This document shows positions 1-8,179 of a stretch of DNA of 49,180 bases, piece after piece. Position numbers and translations under genes: made by a program. Position 1 is the first letter of the stretch. Each line of letters starts with the position of its first letter. The notes beneath the pieces are model-generated. The model did no database searches and was not told the DNA's origin. It saw nothing but the letters and a program-made list of their open reading frames with translations. The stretch comes from Bacillota bacterium (GTDB lineage: Bacteria; Bacillota; Sulfobacillia; JAUYEF01), in assembly GCA_030691635.1 (NCBI GenBank), contig JAUYEF010000134.1, positions 1-49,180 on the forward strand, given 5' to 3'.

Positions 1-202
1 TTCCAAAGAAGCCCTGGGGTCTCATCGCGATAGACACGAGCACATCGGAAAAGGCCTGATCGGCCGGCAGGGCTTCAAGAGTCTTCTTGCGCGCCCTGAA
101 GTGGCTGGCCTGGCCGTCCTGCTTGAGACTCCGCTTTCCAACTTCGAAGCCAACAAGATGAACCTCGACGCTCTTCGCGCGCTGAGGGGATGCCAGGAAT
201 GA
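1..202 (+). CDS. nfo: Deoxyribonuclease IV (endonuclease IV), 3' end only
   Basis: The frame starting at base 2 is open from the window edge to TGA at 200-202 and is absent from the ORF track because its start lies outside. It reads SKEALGSHRDRHEHIGKGLI and continues to a C-terminal helix ending in RGCQE. The D-R-H-E-H-I-G-K-G segment is the conserved metal-binding end of AP endonuclease IV, a zinc TIM-barrel enzyme that cuts DNA 5' of abasic sites in base-excision repair; its Asp, His and Glu residues are visible. The following LLETP is also typical of the family. About 66 residues of a protein usually 270-300 long are present. Its stop overlaps the ATG of the next gene (ATGA at 199-202), suggesting translational coupling. 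Confidence 0.9.
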   Translation, partial: SKEALGSHRDRHEHIGKGLIGRQGFKSLLARPEVAGLAVLLETPLSNFEANKMNLDALRALRGCQE

Positions 203-1491
203 GCGAGCTGGACGCATTCGCCGGCGGGAGTGAGGCCATCCTGGAATCCACCTCTGCCTCGGGCACGCGGGTGCTGTGCGAGCTGGTCCCGGGCGCCAGG
301 TCGGTCGCCATCGGGGTGTGGTTTAGGACGGGCTCCAGGGACGACCCGGATGACAGGAGCGGAGTCTCGCATTTCATCGAGCACCTGCTCTTCAAAGGCA
401 CAACCGGCCGGACCGCCAGGATGATATCAGAGGAATTCGACCTGATGGGCGGGAATCTCAACGCCTTCACCGCGAAGGACCATATGTGCATCTACGCGCG
501 GGTCCTTGATGACGACTTCGAGCGGGCATCTGACGTGCTTGTGGACATGGTAACGTCGAGCCGCTTTTCGCCTGACGATGTCGAACTCGAGAGAAACGTG
601 ATCCTGGACGAGATAGCCACGTACGAAGACACTCCGGACGAGCTTGTGTTCGACCTGCTGGAGGGCCTCATCTGGCATTCGGACAGGATAGGCAGGCCCA
701 TCCTCGGCTCGGAGGACTCGGTGTCCAGTATCACCCGCGATGACGTGACCGCTTTCTTCGGAGAATACTTCGGCGCCTCCAACCTGGCGATAGTGACCGC
801 GGGAAGCGCGTCTCTCGACAGAGCCAGCCGGTGCCTGGGTGAGCCGCTTGCGTCGCTTGGTGCACGGAAACCGGCGCCTGTGAGGGGTCCGGCGCGGGTC
901 GGGGGAGGCGTCGACGTACGGGCCAAGCAGGTCGAACAGGCCCATTTCTGCATCGGGGTCGTTGGTCTCCCGGCACACGATGACCGCCAGTACGCGCTGC
1001 TGGTCCTCAACAGCATCCTGGGGGGCGGCCCGAGCTCCAGGCTCTTCCAGAAGGTCAGGGAAGAGAGAGGGCTCGCCTATTCCATCTACAGCTTTCAGTC
1101 TTCTTACCATGACACCGGGCTGCTGGGCGTCTACGCAGCCACGAGCCCTCAGGCGGCGAGCACGGTGCGACAGATCATAGAGGAAGAGATCGTCAGGCTG
1201 CGCGCTCAGACCTGCGCCGCCGACGAGATCAACCGGGCGAAGAGCCAGATGAAACGGTCGCTGGTCCTGGGCCTTGAGAGCATGTCATCCAGGATGATGC
1301 GGATAGGCCGCTCGGAGCTGGTGTACGGGCGGGTGGTCGGCCTGCCGGAGGTGCTGTCGAGACTGGCGGCGGTCAGAGCGGAGGACGTGAGGAGCCTGGC
1401 ATGTGAGGTCTGGGCGCCGGGTAGGGTATCGACCGCCGCGATCGGTCCAGATGCAGGCGAGATCAGGACCGCTTTGGGGGTGGCTTTCTAG
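199..1491 (+). CDS. M16 family zinc peptidase (insulinase/processing-peptidase type)
   Basis: This is a peptidase of the M16B type, like the small soluble YmxG/MlpA enzymes of Bacillus. The inverted zinc motif HxxEH is present as HFIEHLLFKG near residue 58, with the downstream zinc glutamate in the NVILDEIATYEDTPDE stretch. The C-terminal half carries the conserved FQKVREERGLAYSI segment that completes the active site in M16 halves. Length, about 430 residues, is normal. The ORF track starts at 190, but ATG 199 overlaps the nfo stop as ATGA and sits about nine bases after GAGGGG, so I prefer it. The stop overlaps the GTG of the next gene by one base. The substrate cannot be deduced; processing or degradation of small peptides is the family role. 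Confidence 0.88.
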   Translation: MSELDAFAGGSEAILESTSASGTRVLCELVPGARSVAIGVWFRTGSRDDPDDRSGVSHFIEHLLFKGTTGRTARMISEEFDLMGGNLNAFTAKDHMCIYARVLDDDFERASDVLVDMVTSSRFSPDDVELERNVILDEIATYEDTPDELVFDLLEGLIWHSDRIGRPILGSEDSVSSITRDDVTAFFGEYFGASNLAIVTAGSASLDRASRCLGEPLASLGARKPAPVRGPARVGGGVDVRAKQVEQAHFCIGVVGLPAHDDRQYALLVLNSILGGGPSSRLFQKVREERGLAYSIYSFQSSYHDTGLLGVYAATSPQAASTVRQIIEEEIVRLRAQTCAADEINRAKSQMKRSLVLGLESMSSRMMRIGRSELVYGRVVGLPEVLSRLAAVRAEDVRSLACEVWAPGRVSTAAIGPDAGEIRTALGVAF

Positions 1492-1910
1492 TGGAGCGCG
1501 AGCGTTCTTTCGAGGTCCCGGGCGCTGCCGCTCCCGTTGCAGGCGCTGCCGGGCAGGACAAGCTCGAAACGATTTTCAGGCTGCAGGCGCTTTTTGACGA
1601 TGAGCTCGCCAGGTGCCGGGGCCTCGATTTCGCAGATCGTGGGCTATGGGTACAGCGGGAAATGACCGCTATGATGGTTGAAGCCTGTGAGGTGTTATCA
1701 GAGGTCAATTACAAGTGGTGGAAAGACCCAAGAGAGATCTCGCGGGAGAAAGTGCTTGACGAGATGGCGGACATCCTTCACTTCTTCACAGCGGCCTGTC
1801 TCAGGATGGGGTTCACCGCTTCCGACCTCTTTTCCGCGTATTGCGCCAAGAACAGGGAGAACTTCCGACGGCAACACGGCGAGTCCGAACGCCAGGGCTA
1901 CAAGAGCTGA
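1491..1910 (+). CDS. All-alpha NTP pyrophosphatase, dimeric dUTPase (dUTPase_2)/MazG-like
   Basis: The 139-residue protein carries the all-alpha NTP-PPase pattern: an acidic helix VEACEVLSE, a basic/aromatic segment NYKWWKD, then DEMADILHFF. The paired ExxE and ExxD motifs would hold Mg2+ for hydrolysis of dUTP or a related NTP. The LHFF ending resembles dimeric dUTPases more than classical MazG. The first 25 residues are low complexity (Ala/Pro/Gly) and may be a tail or a wrong start; the GTG start overlaps the previous stop by one base and follows GGGGG. Linkage to endonuclease IV fits a role in keeping uracil out of DNA, which is inference. dUTP versus another nucleotide cannot be decided from sequence. 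Confidence 0.75.
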   Translation: MERERSFEVPGAAAPVAGAAGQDKLETIFRLQALFDDELARCRGLDFADRGLWVQREMTAMMVEACEVLSEVNYKWWKDPREISREKVLDEMADILHFFTAACLRMGFTASDLFSAYCAKNRENFRRQHGESERQGYKS

Positions 1911-2031
1911 GGCCGGCGAGAACAAAGGCCCGCATGCCAGAACGCTGTCCCAGGCCGGCGGAGAAAGCTCATATTCGCGCGCATTTCCACATATCTAGTC
2001 ACTGACTTCTGGGATATGGGGGGTCGCGCAA
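1911..2031. other. Intergenic spacer, no assigned element
   Basis: About 120 bases between the dUTPase-like gene and the small membrane-protein gene. I see no convincing sigma-A promoter or terminator. A GGGGGG run at about 2018-2023 probably serves as the ribosome binding site for ATG 2032. Confidence 0.4.
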
Positions 2032-2346
2032 ATGTCATTTTTCTTGGGCGTCGTTCTCCTTGGGTTTTCGGCTCTCTCGGTGCGCCGGCGAGTGAGAAAC
2101 CGGGTCAAGGTGTATGAAGAGCGTACAGGCGAGGATGTGCCGCAGACGCCGTCGCCGGCGAGCCGCGCCATCATGGAGCTCGGCGGCCTGGCGGGCGGGA
2201 TCTACATCGCCATCACCGCTCTGATGAGCTTCCTGCAACTCAGCCTGCCGGACAAAGTCTCCGTGTTGGGAGTCCAGATCGGTCCCATCGCTCTGCTGGC
2301 TCTGCTGATAGCGATCATCCAGCCTTATTTCGCAAGACGAAGGTAG
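2032..2346 (+). CDS. Small membrane protein of unknown function
   Basis: A 104-residue protein that I do not recognise. Residues 1-16 form a first hydrophobic segment followed by a strongly basic stretch (RRRVRNRVKV). Hydrophobic segments at roughly 48-70 and 80-98 are separated by a short polar loop, and the protein ends in ARRR. The positive-inside pattern suggests two or three transmembrane helices. A purine-rich GGGGGG lies eight to nine bases before the ATG. It is not overlapped by a better ORF and codon use resembles the neighbours, so I take it as real. It precedes a stress-type protein, but there is no evidence for a joint function. Confidence 0.6.
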   Translation: MSFFLGVVLLGFSALSVRRRVRNRVKVYEERTGEDVPQTPSPASRAIMELGGLAGGIYIAITALMSFLQLSLPDKVSVLGVQIGPIALLALLIAIIQPYFARRR

Positions 2347-2434
2347 AGACTGCACGGTTTGCCCATCGAATAAGCCTTCTTGCGCACGAGGATACTATGT
2401 AGCGCAATATCAAACGAGGAGGCATGACAACTCG

Positions 2435-2908
2435 ATGGGAAAGACAGTACTCGGCGTTTTCAAGTCCAGAGACAAAGCAGAGGAAGCCTGCAAGGAAATA
2501 CGCGAACGCGGTTTCCGCGATAGTGAGATCAACCTTGTGGCCAAGGGTGATGGCGGCAAGGGCGATACCGGCAGAGGCATGGTCAACCAGGGCGCTACCA
2601 CAGGCGCGACCATCGGCGGCGCCGCAGGCCTGCTTGCCAGCGCAGGTGCCCTCGCGATACCGGGCATTGGACCCATCGTAGCTGCCGGGCCGATAGCCGC
2701 CACCCTTTCGGGCGCGGCGACCGGCGGTGTGGCCGGTGGGCTCATCGATTGGGGCATTCCCGAGGAACGCGGCAAGTATTATGAGGGCAAGCTCAAGGAA
2801 GGGAATGTCCTCGCCGTGATCAAGACCGGCGACGACAAAGCTTCCCAGGCAGAGGACATTCTCAAGAAGAACGGCGCTTTCGACGTCGAGAGCCACGAGA
2901 CAGAGTAG
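2435..2908 (+). CDS. General stress protein 17M-like, glycine-zipper domain protein
   Basis: The 157-residue protein opens with a compact alpha/beta unit (KTVLGVFKSRDKAEEACKEI) like the GSP17M/YflT N-terminal domain. A long Gly/Ala-rich hydrophobic stretch follows (about 50-110; ATTGATIGGAAGLL, AGPIAATLSG), with a final amphipathic segment that includes EERGKYYEGKLKEGNVLAVI. The Gly-rich middle could form membrane-associated glycine-zipper helices. In Bacillus such proteins belong to the general stress response, but no sigma-B-type promoter is evident here. GAGGAGG sits 11 bases before ATG 2435. A strong terminator follows, so this appears to end its transcription unit. Function beyond stress association is unknown. 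Confidence 0.7.
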   Translation: MGKTVLGVFKSRDKAEEACKEIRERGFRDSEINLVAKGDGGKGDTGRGMVNQGATTGATIGGAAGLLASAGALAIPGIGPIVAAGPIAATLSGAATGGVAGGLIDWGIPEERGKYYEGKLKEGNVLAVIKTGDDKASQAEDILKKNGAFDVESHETE

Positions 2909-2930
2909 TCCTGCAGAACACTCGCCAAAA

Positions 2931-2961
2931 GAGGAGGCGGCATATCGCCGCCTCCTTGTCT
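2931..2961 (+). terminator. Rho-independent terminator after the stress-protein gene
   Basis: AGGAGGCGGC at 2932-2941 pairs with GCCGCCTCCT at 2947-2956, giving a 10-bp GC-rich stem with loop ATATC, followed by TTGTCTTTCC. It lies 22 bases after the stop codon. This separates the stress gene from the lysine/DAP operon. Confidence 0.85.
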
Positions 2962-3002
2962 TTCCTGGTTCCTCACCGTGTGCCGCCGCTCATCATATTA
3001 TA

Positions 3003-3197
3003 GGCTAGAGTGCTGGTCGGACCAGATTTGGGACAAAAGGCCCGGCGGGTAAGCCGGACCCGGTTGCGCGGCATTGAGACGTTCGGGCAAAATAACGCCG
3101 TAAGAACCAGCTACGATACCGGTTCCAGCATGCGCATTTTGGAGAACCGGCGCCATCCTTTCCGGACATGCCGACGATGGAATACGGGGGTCACAGG
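3003..3197 (+). promoter_or_regulatory. Structured, unassigned leader upstream of asd
   Basis: About 195 non-coding bases precede asd, just after an AT-rich CATATTATAG at 2995-3003 that could be a weak -10. Several inverted repeats are visible: CTGGT/ACCAG near 3013-3025, CCGGC/GCCGG at about 3042-3057, and CCGGTTC/GAACCGG at about 3119-3150 with an 18-base loop. Such a leader before an aspartate-pathway operon is where one expects a lysine riboswitch or T-box. I could not match the L-box, SAM, T-box or c-di-AMP consensus cores. Regulation is therefore only a possibility. Confidence 0.35.
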
Positions 3198-4214
3198 ATG
3201 AAACCCACACGAGTTGCGATACTTGGCGCCACGGGCCTGGTCGGGCAGAGAGTCATAGACATACTTGCTGAGAGACACTTTCCGCTCGCTGAAATCCGTC
3301 TTCTTGCCACGTCAAGATCCGCCGGAACCGAAATGCTCGCCGGTGGGCGGAAGGTGACTGTGGAGGAAGTGAGCGACGAGTCGTTCTCGGGCCTTGACCT
3401 CTGTTTCTTCGCCGCGTCAGCAGGGGCCTCCAGGCACTACGCTCCCCTGGCCGTACGGCAGGGCGCAGTGGTCATCGATAAGTCGAGTGCTTTCAGAATG
3501 GACGCAGATGTGCCACTTGTTGTCCCAGAAGTGAACAGCCACCATCTCGGCGCGCACAAGGGCATTGTGTGCTCCCCCAACTGCTCCACCATCCAGCTGG
3601 TCGTGGCGCTCAAGCCTCTCGACGTCGCGTTTGGACTCCGTCGAGTGCTGGCGGCCACCTACCAGTCGGTTTCCGGCACGGGAAGGGACGCCGTCGATGA
3701 GCTTATAGCACAATCACGCGACATCCTGGACGGGAAGCGCGCCAGACCGGAAGTCTACCCACGGCAGATAGCTTTCAACGTCATCCCTCAGATCGACGAG
3801 TTTTCTGGCGGCTATACCAGCGAAGAGTGGAAAATGGTCAATGAAACACGCAAGATACTGGACAGGCCGGACCTGGGGATCAGCGCCACATGCGTGAGAG
3901 TACCCGTTCTTGTGGGCCACTGTGAAGCTGTGCTCGTGGAGACCGAGAGGCCGGCGTCGCCGGAGGAAATCGCGGACGTCCTTTCAGCGTCGCCTTCGAT
4001 CAAGGTTGTCAGAGACGAGGCGGATTATCCTGTGCCGCTGGATTCGGCCGGCAGCGACCATGTGCTGGTGGGGCGCATCAGACGCGATGTCTCCGGCAAA
4101 AACGCCTTCTGGCTATGGATAGTGGCTGATAACCTGCGGAAGGGCGCGGCCACAAACGCGGTGCAGATCGCAGAAGCTCTTGGAAAACTCGGCCTGCTTG
4201 GTGGAATCGCATGA
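3198..4214 (+). CDS. asd: Aspartate-semialdehyde dehydrogenase
   Basis: This NADPH-dependent enzyme converts aspartyl-4-phosphate to aspartate 4-semialdehyde, the branch point to lysine/DAP, threonine and methionine. The Rossmann motif ILGATGLVGQ is at residues 8-17. The catalytic cysteine lies in CSPNCSTIQLVVALKPL (Cys129) and the active-site histidine in VPVLVGHCEAV. The 338-residue length is normal. The ORF track begins at 3168, but ATG 3198 after CGGGGGTCACAGG gives the canonical start MKPTRVAILGATG, so the first ten codons are dropped. The stop overlaps the dapG ATG (ATGA at 4211-4214). Together with dapG and dapA it forms the aspartate-to-dihydrodipicolinate segment. Confidence 0.96.
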   Translation: MKPTRVAILGATGLVGQRVIDILAERHFPLAEIRLLATSRSAGTEMLAGGRKVTVEEVSDESFSGLDLCFFAASAGASRHYAPLAVRQGAVVIDKSSAFRMDADVPLVVPEVNSHHLGAHKGIVCSPNCSTIQLVVALKPLDVAFGLRRVLAATYQSVSGTGRDAVDELIAQSRDILDGKRARPEVYPRQIAFNVIPQIDEFSGGYTSEEWKMVNETRKILDRPDLGISATCVRVPVLVGHCEAVLVETERPASPEEIADVLSASPSIKVVRDEADYPVPLDSAGSDHVLVGRIRRDVSGKNAFWLWIVADNLRKGAATNAVQIAEALGKLGLLGGIA

Positions 4215-5455
4215 AGGTTGTCGTGCAGAAATTCGGAGGCACGTCGGTGGCGACAGAGGATGCGCGGCAGAGGCTCGTCGCAAGAGTGAAACACGCGATG
4301 TCGGAAGGGCTCCTGGTGGTGATCGTGGTCTCAGCCATGGGCCGGGGAGGGGAGCCCTACGCGACGGATACCCTGATCGAACTCGCCAGGAAAGCCCACC
4401 CGGAGCCGGACCCGCGCGAACTTGACCTGCTCATGTCATGCGGCGAGATCATTTCGACAGTCGTCGTCTCGGGAACCCTCAGAGCCTCGGGCATTGACTC
4501 GGTGGCGATGACAGGCGCCCAGGCAGGCATCTTCACAGACGGCGCCTTCGGCAACTCGCGGATAATCCGCGTGGACCCCAAGAGGATCATGGAGGAGCTG
4601 GACCGGCACAGGACGCCTGTTGTCGCCGGGTTCCAGGGGACCACCGAAACCGGAGAGACCACGACCCTCGGACGGGGCGGCAGCGACATAACCGCCGTGG
4701 CCCTGGGAGCGTCTCTGGGGGCCTTGAGCGTCGAGATCTTCACAGACGTGGACGGCATCAAGACCGCGGACCCACGAGTCGTGCCGCACGCCAGGACGAT
4801 AGACAGGATGAGCTACGACGAGATCTCCCAGATGGCCCATGAGGGGGCTAAAGTCATACACCCCAGGGCGGTGGAAATTGCCATGAGGCACAACGTGCCT
4901 TTGAGGATACGTTCCACGTTCGATGACGCCCCCGGGACGCTGGTTTCAAGGACCCAGGGGGCTCTCGCCTGGCCGGAGTCCAGACACTACCAGGTCGTCA
5001 CAGGGATCACGCATGTCACCGACTTGTGCCTGGTCTCTCTGTTGAACGGGACCGGCGCGGCACCCCCGATAACGTCTGTCTTCCGCAAGCTCGCGGAAGG
5101 TGGAGTCAGCATCGACATGATTTCGGTCAGCCAGAGCGACTGCTCGTTTGTCATCAAGGAAGACGTGTCAGACCGGACCAACCGCATACTGAAGAGCCTT
5201 GGCCTGGGTGTCGACTTGAAACGGCACTGTGCCAAGGTGTCCATCGTGGGGTCCGGGATGCGCGGTGTGCCGGGCGTGATGGCGAACGTCGCGGAGGCCT
5301 TGCACGACGCCGGTGTCGGCATCCTGCAGACGTCAGACTCGCATGTTACGATATCCTGCCTTATCAGCCACGACAACCTCCATAAAGCCGCTCAGGCGCT
5401 GCACAGCAGGTTTGGCCTTGATGAGGCATCTCAGCAAAGGGGGAATCAGTCATGA
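4211..5455 (+). CDS. dapG: Aspartate kinase (DapG type)
   Basis: The enzyme phosphorylates aspartate in the first step of the pathway. The kinase signature VVQKFGGTSVA is at the N terminus, and the GRGGSDITAVALGASLGA and FTDVDGIKTADPR stretches bind ATP and aspartate. Two ACT domains occupy the C-terminal third, with FRKLAEGGVSIDMISVSQ and VSIVGSGMRGVPGVMANV. The 414-residue length fits the class with tandem regulatory ACT domains. Position directly after asd and before dapA matches B. subtilis dapG, whose product is feedback-inhibited by meso-DAP; the effector here is inferred. It is coupled on both sides by ATGA overlaps. Confidence 0.94.
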   Translation: MKVVVQKFGGTSVATEDARQRLVARVKHAMSEGLLVVIVVSAMGRGGEPYATDTLIELARKAHPEPDPRELDLLMSCGEIISTVVVSGTLRASGIDSVAMTGAQAGIFTDGAFGNSRIIRVDPKRIMEELDRHRTPVVAGFQGTTETGETTTLGRGGSDITAVALGASLGALSVEIFTDVDGIKTADPRVVPHARTIDRMSYDEISQMAHEGAKVIHPRAVEIAMRHNVPLRIRSTFDDAPGTLVSRTQGALAWPESRHYQVVTGITHVTDLCLVSLLNGTGAAPPITSVFRKLAEGGVSIDMISVSQSDCSFVIKEDVSDRTNRILKSLGLGVDLKRHCAKVSIVGSGMRGVPGVMANVAEALHDAGVGILQTSDSHVTISCLISHDNLHKAAQALHSRFGLDEASQQRGNQS

Positions 5456-6342
5456 GACCCGTGCCATGGGGAAGGCTCATCACCGCCATGGTCACACCCT
5501 TCGACCGTGATCTCAACGTTGACTACGTTCGCGCCGAAAAGCTTGCCCGCATGCTCGTATCGACGGGAAGCGATGCAGTCCTGGTCACCGGCACCACCGG
5601 AGAATCCCCGACGCTACAGCCTGCCGAGAGGGTGAGGCTGCTTGAGACCGTGCTGCAGGCCGTCGGCGACAGTTCGACAGTCATAGCCGGCACCGGCACA
5701 TACTCGACCAGCGACAGCATCGAGCTGACCAGGGAGGCCGAGAGAGCGGGCGCCCACGGCATAATGCTCGTCACTCCGTACTACAACAAGCCGCCGCAGG
5801 CGGGGATGATCGACCATTTCACGAGGATCGCCGGAGAGACGGCCCTTCCGGTGCTGCTGTATAACGTTCCATCGCGCACCGGGGCCAACATGCTGCCCAA
5901 GACGGTGGAGAGGCTTGCCGCCGTGCCCAATATCGTGGCCGTCAAAGAAGCAAGCGGCAGCACAGACCAGGTTACAGAGGTGCTCAGGAGGGTCCCGGAG
6001 GGCTTCCGCGTATACAGTGGAGACGACAGCATGACGCTCCCGATAATGTCGCTGGGCGGGTACGGCATCGTGAGCGTCGCTTCGCACGTCGCCGGCCTCC
6101 AGATAAAGCGCATGCTGGAACTCTATGTGGCCGGCGACACAGCCGGCGCCGCGACGGCTCACAGGGACCTGTTCCCGCTCTTCAAGGCGCTGTTCATAAC
6201 GGCGAACCCGATACCGGTCAAAGTCGCGCTCCGTCTTTTGGGTATGGATGTCGGACCCACCAGGCCACCCCTCTCGGCCATGACCGCTGAGGAGTCCTCC
6301 ATCCTGACACAGGCGATGCAAGCGCTGGGTCTGCTGGCATAG
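5452..6342 (+). CDS. dapA: 4-hydroxy-tetrahydrodipicolinate synthase
   Basis: A Schiff-base TIM-barrel aldolase that condenses pyruvate with aspartate semialdehyde, the committed step to DAP and lysine. Visible landmarks are the substrate loop TGTTGESPTL (residues 46-55), the catalytic tyrosine in YNVPSRTG, and the Schiff-base lysine in VAVKEASGS (Lys165). The 296-residue length is standard. The ATG overlaps the dapG stop, so asd, dapG and dapA would be translated as a coupled set. DAP feeds peptidoglycan, and in spore formers also the dipicolinate pathway; no dipicolinate synthase gene is in the window. Confidence 0.96.
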   Translation: MRPVPWGRLITAMVTPFDRDLNVDYVRAEKLARMLVSTGSDAVLVTGTTGESPTLQPAERVRLLETVLQAVGDSSTVIAGTGTYSTSDSIELTREAERAGAHGIMLVTPYYNKPPQAGMIDHFTRIAGETALPVLLYNVPSRTGANMLPKTVERLAAVPNIVAVKEASGSTDQVTEVLRRVPEGFRVYSGDDSMTLPIMSLGGYGIVSVASHVAGLQIKRMLELYVAGDTAGAATAHRDLFPLFKALFITANPIPVKVALRLLGMDVGPTRPPLSAMTAEESSILTQAMQALGLLA

Positions 6343-6388
6343 AACGAACAGGAGTCCAGGACTCAGAAGGGGCCACCGAGTAGGGCGT

Positions 6389-6418
6389 TTGCAGCGGACC
6401 AGGCCCTACGGGTATAAT
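6389..6418 (+). promoter_or_regulatory. Probable sigma-A promoter of rnjB
   Basis: TTGCAG at 6389-6394 and a consensus TATAAT at 6413-6418 are separated by 18 bases, giving a predicted start near 6425. It lies in the 143-base gap after dapA, so rnjB would have its own transcript. Confidence 0.65.
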
Positions 6419-6430
6419 TATCAGGTAAAA

Positions 6431-6456
6431 TGCCGGGCCGGTCTCCGGCCCGGGCA
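6431..6456 (+). promoter_or_regulatory. 5'-terminal hairpin of the rnjB transcript
   Basis: TGCC plus GGGCCGG at 6431-6441 pairs with CCGGCCC plus GGCA at 6445-6456. This gives 11 base pairs around loop TCT, with one bulged G at 6452. It begins about six bases after the predicted transcription start. No U-run follows, so a terminator reading is unlikely. A structured 5' end would be expected to hinder 5'-to-3' exonuclease entry, which is notable in front of an RNase J gene. Confidence 0.55.
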
Positions 6457-6485
6457 CCATAAGTTAGGAGAGATAGTAAGTAAAC

Positions 6486-8147
6486 ATGGCACGCAATGGT
6501 AGAGGTCTATCCGTCATACCCCTCGGCGGCCTCGGCGAGATCGGCAAGAACATGACACTGATCGAGTATGGCGATGACATCATCGTCGTCGACGCAGGGC
6601 TCGCCTTCCCGAACGAAGACATGCTCGGCGTCGACGTCGTCATACCCGACACCACCTACCTGCAGGAGAACAAGGACAGGGTGAGGGCGATCGCGCTCAC
6701 CCACGGCCACGAAGACCACATAGGCGCCCTCCCGTTCATCCTCAAAGACCTGGATGTGCCCGTGTACGGGACCAGGCTGACACTTGGGCTCGTGGAGGAC
6801 AAGCTGCTCGAGTTCGAGCACATAGAGATGGATGCGAGGATCGTCCCGGTCAGAGGCCAAGCCAAGGTCGGGCCTTTCGAGATCGAGTTCTTCCGGGTAA
6901 ACCACAGCATCCCCGACAGCGCGGGCCTCGGGATCAAGACACCGGACGGCCTGATCGTCCACACAGGTGACTTCAAGTTCGACCAGACACCGGTGGACGG
7001 TGAGGTGGCCGACTTCCACAAGCTCGCCGAGTTCGGTGACGCGGGCACACTGCTCCTGATGTCGGACAGCACCAATGCGGAAAGGCCAGGGGTCACGCCA
7101 TCGGAACGGGTGGTCGGGGCAGAGTTCGATAAGATATTCGCGTCGGCGAAGGGTCGCCTTCTGGTCGCGAGCTTCGCGTCTCACCTGCACCGCATCCAGC
7201 AAGTGCTTGACGCCGCCAAGAACCACGGCCGCAAGTGCACTTTTGTCGGGCGCAGCCTCGAGAACACGGTGAGTGTGGCGATGGACTACGGCTACCTCAA
7301 TGTTCCCGAGGGCACTCTCACCACGCTGGACCACCTGAACCGCCTGCCGGACAACAAAGCTGTGATCATGACGACCGGGAGCCAGGGCGAGCCCATGTCG
7401 GCGCTCACACGGATCTCGGTGAACGAGCACCGGCGGGTCGAGATCCGCCAGGGGGACACTGTGATACTCGCCGCGACTCCAGTGCCGGGCAACGAGAAAC
7501 TGGTGCACAGGACCATCGACAACCTCTTCCGCAGGGGCGCCACGGTCGTATACGGTCCGGAGTCTGGGGTCCACGTGTCGGGCCACGGCAGCATCGAAGA
7601 GCTGAAACTGATGTACAACCTGGTGCGCCCGAAGTACTTCATGCCCATACACGGTGAGTTCAGACACCTTGTCCACCACGCCAAACTGGCCGGTGACCTC
7701 GGGCTCTCGACGGACAACATACTCGTCGGCGAGAACGGGACGGCGTTCAGGTTCGGGAAGAAGGGCGTGACAAGAGAGACAGTGCCCAGCGGGTACGTGC
7801 TTGTCGACGGCACAAGCGTCGGCGATGTCGGCAACACTGTCCTCCGGGACCGCAGGCAGATCGCGCAGGACGGGATGCTCGTCGTGGTCATCGCGGTGGA
7901 CAAGGAAACCGGTGATCTGGTGGCGGGGCCTGAGGTCATGTCGAGGGGCTTCGTGTTCGTGAAAGAGGCTGATGAACTCATGGAAGAGGTCAAGCAGAAG
8001 ACGCTTTCTGCGCTGGACCGGTGCCGGTCGAAGAACATCAACGACTGGGCCGGGATAAAGTCGCAGATCAGAGAAACCGTGAGCCGCCATATCCACGAGA
8101 AAATACGGCGTAAACCCGTGGTAATGCCTTTCGTCCAGGAGATATAG
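6486..8147 (+). CDS. rnjB: Ribonuclease J
   Basis: A metallo-beta-lactamase/beta-CASP ribonuclease with 5'-to-3' exo- and endonuclease activity in mRNA decay and rRNA maturation. Zinc ligands are in LTHGHEDHIGALP (His73, His75, Asp77, His78), HTGDFKFD and SDSTNAERPG, and the beta-CASP end motif is HVSGHGS. The 553 residues match full-length RNase J, including its C-terminal domain. Position between dapA and tepA corresponds to B. subtilis rnjB (ymfA), hence the symbol; a second paralogue outside the window cannot be excluded. The nearest Shine-Dalgarno, AGGAGA, is about 14 bases before the ATG, longer than usual. It has its own promoter and 5' hairpin. Confidence 0.95.
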   Translation: MARNGRGLSVIPLGGLGEIGKNMTLIEYGDDIIVVDAGLAFPNEDMLGVDVVIPDTTYLQENKDRVRAIALTHGHEDHIGALPFILKDLDVPVYGTRLTLGLVEDKLLEFEHIEMDARIVPVRGQAKVGPFEIEFFRVNHSIPDSAGLGIKTPDGLIVHTGDFKFDQTPVDGEVADFHKLAEFGDAGTLLLMSDSTNAERPGVTPSERVVGAEFDKIFASAKGRLLVASFASHLHRIQQVLDAAKNHGRKCTFVGRSLENTVSVAMDYGYLNVPEGTLTTLDHLNRLPDNKAVIMTTGSQGEPMSALTRISVNEHRRVEIRQGDTVILAATPVPGNEKLVHRTIDNLFRRGATVVYGPESGVHVSGHGSIEELKLMYNLVRPKYFMPIHGEFRHLVHHAKLAGDLGLSTDNILVGENGTAFRFGKKGVTRETVPSGYVLVDGTSVGDVGNTVLRDRRQIAQDGMLVVVIAVDKETGDLVAGPEVMSRGFVFVKEADELMEEVKQKTLSALDRCRSKNINDWAGIKSQIRETVSRHIHEKIRRKPVVMPFVQEI

Positions 8148-8179
8148 CAGAATCCGGCGCACTCGCTAAGCAAATACTA

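Noticed and set aside
3003-3197. Lysine riboswitch or T-box before asd
   Set aside because: None of the conserved core strings could be found by eye.
6507-8162. 551-aa minus-strand ORF opposite rnjB
   Set aside because: It is a mirror of a GC-rich, codon-biased gene; the product shows no domain and rnjB is certain.
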